Origin: Pempheris klunzingeri
Taxonomy: Eukaryota; Chordata; Actinopteri; Acropomatiformes; Pempheridae
Direction: 5' to 3'
Assembly (NCBI RefSeq): GCF_042242105.1
Contig: NC_092032.1
Location: 10,822,415 to 10,886,414 of the forward strand
Length of the DNA: 64,000 nucleotides
Position 1 is the first letter of the stretch, and each line of letters opens with the position of its first letter. A program made the translations under genes and the position numbers. Positions 57,671 through 64,000 of this stretch are shown here, piece by piece. The notes beneath the pieces were generated by a model. The model was given only the letters and a program-made list of their open reading frames with translations, did not search any database and had not been told where the DNA came from.

Positions 57671-59351
57671 CTGTGTGAATGTGGAAGAAGCACATAGAGA
57701 GAACTTCACTGCACTGTAGTCTATGAACAAATGGACTGTATATCCTTGATATACATGATAACAGTTGTCATAAATATTAAAGTCACTCTGCATCCTGTTG
57801 CATTAGAAACACTTCTTAGTTTACCAGTTCCATCCTCACTGCCAACATGATGTGACATTTAGACTTTTAATAATGGTTTATTTAACTTACCTGCATTCTC
57901 TCTCTTGAGCTCCTCCACCTCGATCTCACTGGAGCTCATTCTGGTCTCCAAAACTGTCAAAACATTTAACATTTTTTATCTTAAATAGAATTGTGTTTGT
58001 CAGTTTTCACATTTTTCATTGATTTCTTTGTAATCCTACCAGTGTTCTTATTTTCGCTTGCTGCTACTCTGGCCAGAAGATCTGCAGTGAAAGGAAACAT
58101 TAATAGGTAGTTTAGTTGATCAACAACCGAGAAAAACCTCATTCAAATGTTAATGTTCCTGCTAAATTCTTTGACTCCTCTTCCATCACTTTTGCTCATC
58201 ATATCTGAAAGTGTTTTACACAGTTTTACTTTTTACTGTGTTTTTGTATCTTACCTGTGTTTTCTCTCTGGAGCTCCTTCACCACATTCTCACTGGAGCT
58301 CATGCTGGCCTTCAATACTGTGAAGATGTTTAAGGTTACTATTAAAATAGGCTTTAAGTCTCTGCATTTTCACTTTCACCGTCACTCTAGACTGTATAGT
58401 CAACATTTATGCAGCCTTAGTCGTAATTGAAGCAATAAAATACTCTTAGAAGATCTTTTAAATAAAGTATAAAAACATTAGACGAGTCTGTGCAGCACTG
58501 ACATTAATGAGTGTGTTTTATGACGTCTGTCACATGTATTTTCTTGCTACAGCTTCTTTAGCTCTCCCTTTTCTTTGATTTGTTTTTCCTTATTGACACA
58601 ATAACAGTTGCCATGATTATTAATATCACTCTGCATCCTGCTGCATTAAAAACACTCATTAGTTTACCAGTTCCATCCTCACTGCCAACATGATGTGACA
58701 TTTAGACTTTTAATAATGGTTTATTTAACTTACCTGCATTCTCTCTCTTGAGCTCCTCCACCTCGATCTCACTGGAGCTCATTCTAGCCTCCAAAACTGT
58801 CAAAACATTCAACATTTTTTGTTGTAAAGTAGGTTTATGTTAAAATATTTAATAGGAATCTAAGATCTTAATCTCGATAGATGCACACCTAATTACTTAG
58901 TCAAACTTTCATGTTACTCTGGAGCTATCTATATGTTGAAGTAAAATAATTTAAATATTTACCTGCATTCTTGCTTTCACTGCCTGACAGTCTGGCCTGC
59001 ACGGCTGGGTTTAAAATAATTAATTACTCCTTAATGTGAATAATAACATTAATGAACATGAATCTGTGCAGCACTATGTGACTGTTAACCTGTGTATTAT
59101 ATGACCCGTGTGTCACCTGTGTTTTCTTGCTCCAGCTTCTCTATCTTGCTCTTGCTGTTCCTCAGCTCCACCTTCTGTTCGATGGCCATGTCTCTGAGCT
59201 CCTTCAGCTCAGCCCAGATATCAGGGCTGATGTTCCTCTTCCCTCCATCTTCCTGGATGTTAGCGTTCCCTATCACCTCTCCGCTCTCACCCTGAGCCCA
59301 CGTCCAGGTCAGACAGAGCAGCGACGCCAGAAGGGCCGCAGCAGTCCTCAT
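57068..59351 (-). CDS. secreted C1q-domain protein with heptad-repeat stalk (C1q-like), complete
   Basis: Eight exons (59351-59117, 59004-58963, 58796-58734, 58317-58255, 58081-58040, 57953-57891, 57670-57542, 57357-57068) join in phase 1 throughout into 308 residues. Residues 1-20 are a signal peptide ([20 protein letters not shown]); N40-I-S is a sequon; 45-169 is a charged heptad stalk ending each exon with KLEQENT, SKNA or KRENA; 172-308 is a C1q domain, with [43 protein letters not shown] and the terminal [11 protein letters not shown]. The stalk replaces the collagen region of C1q itself, so the product is probably a trimeric secreted lectin-like or cerebellin-like protein. Teleosts have large expanded families of such genes; the exact orthologue and ligand are unknown. 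Confidence 0.93.
57755..57985. repeat. tandem duplicate segment, copy 1 (with exon 6)
   Basis: Near-identical to 58598-58828, including intron sequence such as TTTACCAGTTCCATCCTCAC and GACTTTTAATAATGGTTTAT. Offset about 843 bases. Confidence 0.9.
57891..59004 (-). CDS. C1q-like gene exons 2-6 (stalk cassette exons)
   Basis: Lengths are 42, 63, 63, 42 and 63 nt, all phase 1 at both ends: 14 or 21 residues, i.e. two or three heptads each. Exons 3 and 6 ([20 protein letters not shown] versus [20 protein letters not shown]) are nearly identical; exon 4 ([20 protein letters not shown]) is related; exons 2 and 5 ([28 protein letters not shown]) form a second type. Any of them could be skipped or added without a frame shift. 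Confidence 0.92.
58598..58828. repeat. tandem duplicate segment, copy 2 (with exon 3)
   Basis: Partner of 57755-57985. Divergence between the copies is only a few percent and is concentrated at the outer edges, in intron as well as exon. Confidence 0.9.
59117..59351 (-). CDS. C1q-like gene exon 1 (signal peptide and first stalk segment)
   Basis: Encodes 78 residues plus one base. The ATG is the only one before the hydrophobic leader, with CACA just upstream. The segment [20 protein letters not shown] to LEQENT is the first coiled-coil stretch. Confidence 0.92.
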
Positions 59352-59397
59352 TGTGAAATATCACCAGTTTAGACGGCAGGATGCAGTCTGACACGTC

Positions 59398-59420
59398 TGA
59401 CTCAGTTCTCGTCTCTATAT
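59398..59420 (-). promoter_or_regulatory. candidate promoter elements of the C1q-like gene
   Basis: About 50-70 bases upstream of the ATG are a perfect AP-1-type palindrome TGAGTCA (59404-59398) and a TATA-like GGATATAGAG. The short distance to the ATG fits a leader of about 40 bases. Inference only. Confidence 0.35.
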
Positions 59421-59804
59421 CCACATAAAACAGGTCACTGAGAAGCCGTATGAGAATTAAACAGATGTCTTGGATAACACGTTTAAAAATAGCTCTAAAC
59501 ATCCTTGAACACGGAGCTGATTGTAAAACAAACAGCAACTAGTTAGAATCATATCCTTTCAAAATGATTAGCAATATATGCTTTCAAAGTAACACCATTA
59601 ATGGCTAAACTGTTGATAAGTGGGACTTCAGCATAGACGGTCTATGAGTGAGGCGAAGGGAAGGAGGCGTGAATACAGTGTTCCTACAGAGCCTTTGTCA
59701 AATACAGACACAAGTATTAACATAGATTGCACAAACTGCTGGACAGATCGGTTTGTTATATGCTGGCAGATTTGGTCATAGAAATCAGGCTGCAGGCTTC
59801 TAGT

Positions 59805-60549
59805 GTTTTGTTTTATTTTATTTCTAACATGCAAATATATACAACAATGAAATAATAAATAACAAAGACTGCGTTAGTCTCTTTATAATGATTTAAGTAC
59901 ATGTAAAGATGTCTGACCATACTGGCATTTTAGCACATTTACTATAAATCAAGTATGCTTCATTGTAACACTGCCAACTTTAGCCATTGCGTTCCATTAC
60001 TTTCCATACATTAGAAAGTCTACTTGTACTTTGTATCTTTTTGTCCAAGTTATGCCACGATTTCATGGCATACAGTCAAGTGTGAGAGAGGAATGGTGCA
60101 TTCATGAGCCATCATATGGATCATAAAAACAAATTGCGAGTCTGGAAATTTTTTTCATCTTTTGACATTTAACTTATTTAACTCATACCTGCTATCCTGT
60201 AATACAATGTTGTTTGAATGCCGACTCTTAATTTGTTAAGCTGTTGCATGTGTGTTTTATAACAAATGGTATGGCAAGTCAGTCCTTTGGCGTGTAATGC
60301 AGCAGTCACATATTGAGGATGACTAAAAGTGCATTTTGTGCAACCTGCAGCACAGAAAACAAGACAAAATTATGGTTTGTTTCAGTCAAATATTACTAAA
60401 GCCTGCTGATTGATTAAATTGCTCTATTTACTTTAACTTGACACAACTGAAATTATAATGTAGGCGACATTTCTCTATTTTTTTCAGTGTTCATGTAACT
60501 CCCAGTCACCAATTCAGTCCCGAAGCAACTCAAACTCTTGTTGTCCCCC
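59805..60549 (-). other. gdap1: predicted gdap1 3'UTR
   Basis: AT-rich sequence after the stop codon, ending at two overlapping AATAAA signals on the minus strand (59822-59817 and 59817-59812). No other candidate gene occupies it. It would leave only about 0.4 kb to the start of the C1q-like gene. Confidence 0.5.
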
Positions 60550-63500
60550 TCAGCTGGAGAAAGTCAGCCTCTTCTTCATGTAAAGAAAAGCAAGGTATGT
60601 AGCTCCTCCCAGAACGCCTATCAACAGAGTGGTGCCCAGGAGAACTGGGGCGTTCTTCCTGGCCACGCGAAACGCCACAGGGAGGACAGCCGAGATCAGG
60701 ATGTTGTTGACATGGCCCAGCACTCTCCTGAAGGCCGGACGCTCCACCACGCGCTCATAGTACGTTTCCAGGTTCACGCGGTTGCCGTTGCCCCAGTAGC
60801 GACGGGAGAGGCCGAGAAACTTGAGGCGGTGTAAGGTGACTGCCAGAGAGACATCGGCCATGCTGAAGAACTCGCCACACAGCCAAGACTGACTGCCTTC
60901 TTCTACAAGTGGAAGAGGATAAAAGGAAATAGAGGAGACATGTAAGAACAACAGATAACATGACTTTTATGAGGTTACTGCCATCAAAATTTGACTGTGT
61001 TGCAAGAGTCACCTCTGGTACACATTACTGCATTCATAAAAATGGAATGTGGCTTTTATTGTGTGTCTGCTAATGGTAAAGCAGTTGTTGAAAGATTGCA
61101 TTTGTGTACCTGGTGTTTCTTCCACCCTCCTCTGTAGCTCCGTCTCCACCTGGTCCATCACACTCTCCAACTCATCCAAAAGCTTCTTCAGGTATTTCAT
61201 GTTGTCATGGTCATACAACTTGGACTGCAGAAACGGTGACATTTAAAAGACTGGGTACCAAACTACTTACATTTCTCAGTATACTCTTTTAGGCTGATTA
61301 TTTTGCCAAAAAAAAAAAATTATTGCCATGAAACTAACACAAAAACACATACTGCACTCTCACCTACAAACTAAATGTTTTCAAGTTTATGGAAAATAAA
61401 TATAAAATAAAATAAAAAATAAATGTAGCTATCTTTCCTGTAAATCTACTATTAATAGTATTGACAATAATAAAATTATTTTACAATTTATTTAAAAGTG
61501 ATTCAAATGTAGCTTTGTGAATCACATGATTTCCACTTGAGTCAAAAGCTGACGGTTAATGCTACTTTGCTTAGCTTGCTAGCTGGTTAGCATTAGCAGG
61601 TGTTTCGCTTGATTTTTGTTTTCCGTCCTGACTAGATTAGGCTACTGTTTTATTTAAGTATGCCAAACAAACGGAACTGGCATGATGTCAGTTCAAGTTT
61701 CCATTACAGTTAAAGTCATATCTGGGGTACAAACAGTAAGTACATGTCGTTTTAACTTTTTGCTAAGGCTAGCTACCATAGTTAGCTAGCTAGTTAGCTA
61801 ATATTTGATCTCTTGCTAGCTAGCTGTCTAGTTAGCTGTGTTTCTGCAGAGTGACAAGAGCCCACAGATTAACTAACCACAGTGCAGGTATTGCTGTCTG
61901 TGCAGCAATAAAAAGACAGCATTATGACAGAACAGGCTCCAAAAAATGAAGCCTCACTAAATTTAGGAAGTAATAAGATAAGCGTTAATTGCTGCGTTTG
62001 CATTTGTAGGACAACACGGCTCTTGGATGGTGAAACCTCCTGTGTAAATCACAAAAAGCACCTTATTTGGCCCACCGCTACCTTCATCAACTTACTTTCA
62101 GGCGCCTTTGTTTTGCTACATAAGCATCTTTCAGCTCTGGGTTCTGCTCTGCCAGTTTCTTCAGCTCAGTTTCTGTATTTCCGATCTGTGCTGTCACACA
62201 AAAACACAGCATCATGTTAGAGACAACGAATCATACAGTGATTCATATTAGCAAAACTTTATGAAATTCATAATTTCATGGAGAAAATTCGATCGTGTGC
62301 ATCTGTGATGTATCCACTTAAGCAGGTGCACATTTCCTTCCAAGCAACACCTCCCTCATAAGTAGTTTCCCATAAAGAGCAAACATAAAGCAGTGAGACG
62401 AGAATAAAAGGTGCTCTGCTTGACAGAACATTTAAATTTGAGTAGACTGAGCAGTATGAAATCTGCCCTGCTTTCATGATACTATCTTTGATTAGAGTGA
62501 GATTTTTATTTCATTTTGACTTAGAAATCATAGTTTATAGGGATTCAAAGCATCTGTCTTGCCAGGTGTCTGCCTGTACATCTGCTATTAATAGTATTGA
62601 AATTAATAGAATTAATTTACAATTTAATATATTTAAATGAAATTAAAGTGTTGGCAGACTTTGTTGAATCCATGCCTGGAAAATATCCTGCTGTTCTACT
62701 GGTAACAAGGGGGCTAAGTGAATTTGGCAAAGCAGAGATTGTTATGTGTGTGCTTCTGTATGAATTACTCAGGTCCGTCACAGTGTGTCTTACTCCGTAT
62801 ACATGTGGCAGCATATGCAGGTATGTGGGAGTCCACTGTGATCTCAGGGTGGAGGATGCAGCCATGGGTGTAGGCGTCCATCTGCAGGGAGTCCAGCAGC
62901 TCCCTGTAGTGCTGCACTCGGTGATAGTATGTACTGCCCTCTTTAGGGATCAGCTTGGGAGTACCTTCTGCAGAAAAACAAATCATTAAAAAGGAAGGAA
63001 AAACTTTTCTCTCTCTCCAAATCAAATCAAATCAAGGTGATTTCTGCCACAGCCAATGAACAAGTGTTTATAGTCTGTTAGCTTGCCAAGGATAGAAAAC
63101 ACAAGGACTTTTTTAAAGTTTAACAGTAGGTATTTAAACACATCATTTTTCATTAGCTTAAATAGTCCCATGCTTACCAGATTTTCTCTCCTTTTAAGGC
63201 GACTGGACCAAACGCTTAGAACAAAGCTATCATGGATCAGTGCAAACCAAGAGAAATGGAAAATTGAAAAAAAAAAAAAGATTAAATGATTGATTAAAAA
63301 AATAAACAGATAGACAATACAAAATGTACAACAAACGAAAACAAAACATGTACATTTAATTTCAAACTAAAAAACGCTGACAGAGGTAAACAATGTACGA
63401 AAACAAGTAAGAAACTGGGTTGAATGGAGCCCACCTTGTATCTATCAGCTAGTGAGAGTTTGGAGCTGCCAAACAGTGTTTATTTAGTCTCACCATCATT

Positions 63501-64000
63501 AAAATTCTGCTCCAGGTAGTCCATGATCTGTGTTGGGTCACAGATGACGTTGTCATTGTGGACTAGGACCGGCACCTCACCAGTGGGATTGAGATGCATG
63601 AACCAGGGCTCGTTGTGCTCACTTAGCGGTAGGCTCACGTCATACTCCTCACAGTGCAGTCCCTTCTCTGCTATGGCCAGACGCACCTGCAAAACAACAA
63701 CCGGGACTGTGAATCATTGTATAACTCAATGAAAAACCCTTTTCTCTCTAGAGCAAAGACATCTGGTATCATAGTTTATGCATTTCTGCACTTTTTGCTC
63801 ACATTTTTGTGGCAAGAGCCCCCAACCCCCACCAGTCCGACCCAATCCCAGTTAGTCTTTAACACATATTATGACCAAAGAAAATAAAGGGCTATTCTGG
63901 GCTACGTTCAAAAATATCTATAAAACAAAGTACACACATGTAGCATTTTACAGGATTTCTAGTAAATGTATAATTAGTATAATCAAACAGTACATGCTCA
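59805..64000 (-). CDS. gdap1: GDAP1 (ganglioside-induced differentiation-associated protein 1), exons 2-6
   Basis: Five exons, 63686-63494, 62967-62794, 62190-62096, 61224-61110 and 60902-60550, join in frame into 309 residues and a TGA stop; human GDAP1 has 358, so only exon 1 (about 40 residues) is missing, right of the window. The GST N-terminal fold (VRLAIAEKGLHCEEYDVSLP, NPTGEVPVLVHND, ICDPTQIMDYLEQNF) is followed by the GDAP1-specific alpha-loop (YYHRVQHYRELLDSLQMDAY, THGCILHPEITVDS, TELKKLAEQNPELKDAYVAK), GST C-terminal helices (SWLCGEFFSMADVSLAVTLH) and a tail anchor (VLLGTTLLIGVLGGATYLAF then LYMKKR). In mammals it is an outer mitochondrial membrane protein affecting fission and redox balance, mutated in Charcot-Marie-Tooth disease. 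All functional blocks look intact. Confidence 0.96.
60550..60902 (-). CDS. gdap1: gdap1 exon 6 (last coding exon)
   Basis: 353 nt encoding EGSQSWLCGEFFSMADVSLA through the tail anchor to RLTFSS and TGA at 60552-60550. Acceptor CACTTGTAG. The basic MKKR after the hydrophobic segment fits the outer-membrane targeting signal of the family. Confidence 0.96.
61110..61224 (-). CDS. gdap1: gdap1 exon 5
   Basis: 115 nt encoding SKLYDHDNMKYLKKLLDELE to RRVEETP. Acceptor TTTCTGCAG, donor CACCAG|GTACAC. Confidence 0.95.
61225..62095 (-). other. gdap1: gdap1 intron 4 with GCTAGCTAG-rich patch
   Basis: The 871-bp intron includes about 61560-61840, where TTAGC/GCTAG/TAGCTAGC motifs recur many times (for example GTTAGCTAGCTAGTTAGCTA). 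The pattern is seen in eroded fish inverted-repeat elements, but no boundaries are clear. Confidence 0.6.
62096..62190 (-). CDS. gdap1: gdap1 exon 4
   Basis: 95 nt, too short to show as an isolated long frame. Of two neighbouring AG acceptors, the upstream one (GTGACAG|CACAG) is required to keep the frame, giving R-T-Q-I-G-N. It encodes QIGNTETELKKLAEQNPELK to KQRRLK and ends CTGAAA|GTAAG. Confidence 0.93.
62794..62967 (-). CDS. gdap1: gdap1 exon 3
   Basis: 174 nt encoding GTPKLIPKEGSTYYHRVQHY to SHIPAYAATCIR. Donor CGGA|GTAAGA; the next codon is split with exon 4. Confidence 0.95.
63494..63686 (-). CDS. gdap1: gdap1 exon 2
   Basis: 193 nt, acceptor TTGTTTTGCAG, donor GATG|GTGAGA. Encodes the thioredoxin-like GST N-terminal region from VRLAIAEKG to QNFND. 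Confidence 0.95.
63687..64000 (-). other. gdap1: partial gdap1 intron 1
   Basis: No exon is visible up to the right edge, so exon 1 with the start codon lies at least 314 bp upstream of exon 2. Confidence 0.7.

Noticed and set aside
57755..58828. Spaced near-identical segments considered as a CRISPR-like or satellite array
   Set aside because: They are duplicated coding exons with their introns in a eukaryotic gene; there are only two copies.

Overview
The window is vertebrate nuclear DNA, almost certainly from a ray-finned (probably percomorph) fish. It has spliced genes with GT-AG introns, many (CA)n/(TG)n microsatellites, decayed non-LTR retrotransposons and copies of a dispersed inverted-repeat element typical of teleosts. 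All four genes that can be supported lie on the minus strand, so the locus reads right to left.

Right to left: gdap1 exons 2-6 (63686 to 60550; exon 1 lies beyond the right edge); a complete eight-exon secreted C1q-domain gene with a modular heptad-repeat stalk (59351 to 57068); about 32 kb of gene-poor DNA (about 24.6-57 kb) rich in repeats; a complete pi15 gene (TATA box near 24590, CDS 24290 to 20354, long AT-rich 3'UTR to about 18780); a 9-10 kb intergenic stretch; and the first two coding exons of crispld1 (8335-8075 and 1736-1618), whose remaining exons lie beyond the left edge.

The order gdap1 - pi15 - crispld1 with the same relative orientation matches human 8q21.11 (GDAP1, PI15, CRISPLD1), which independently supports the names. 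The C1q-like gene between gdap1 and pi15 is not part of the human arrangement as I know it, so it looks like a fish-side insertion or a loss in mammals. pi15 and crispld1 are ancient tandem paralogues of the CAP (CRISP/Antigen 5/PR-1) superfamily and still share a 119-nt second coding exon with identical phases. gdap1 encodes a tail-anchored mitochondrial GST-like protein. No common pathway links the neighbours; the linkage is historical.

The most notable features are the C1q-like gene (every stalk exon is 42 or 63 nt, phase 1-1, i.e. 14 or 21 residues; one exon was recently duplicated with its flanking introns), a seven-tract G-quadruplex candidate at 29744, a degenerate minisatellite at 16.9-17.4 kb and a teleost inverted-repeat element in at least four copies. 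I found no operon, CRISPR array, RNA gene or unknown multi-gene system. Most of the gene-poor DNA holds only short chance reading frames.
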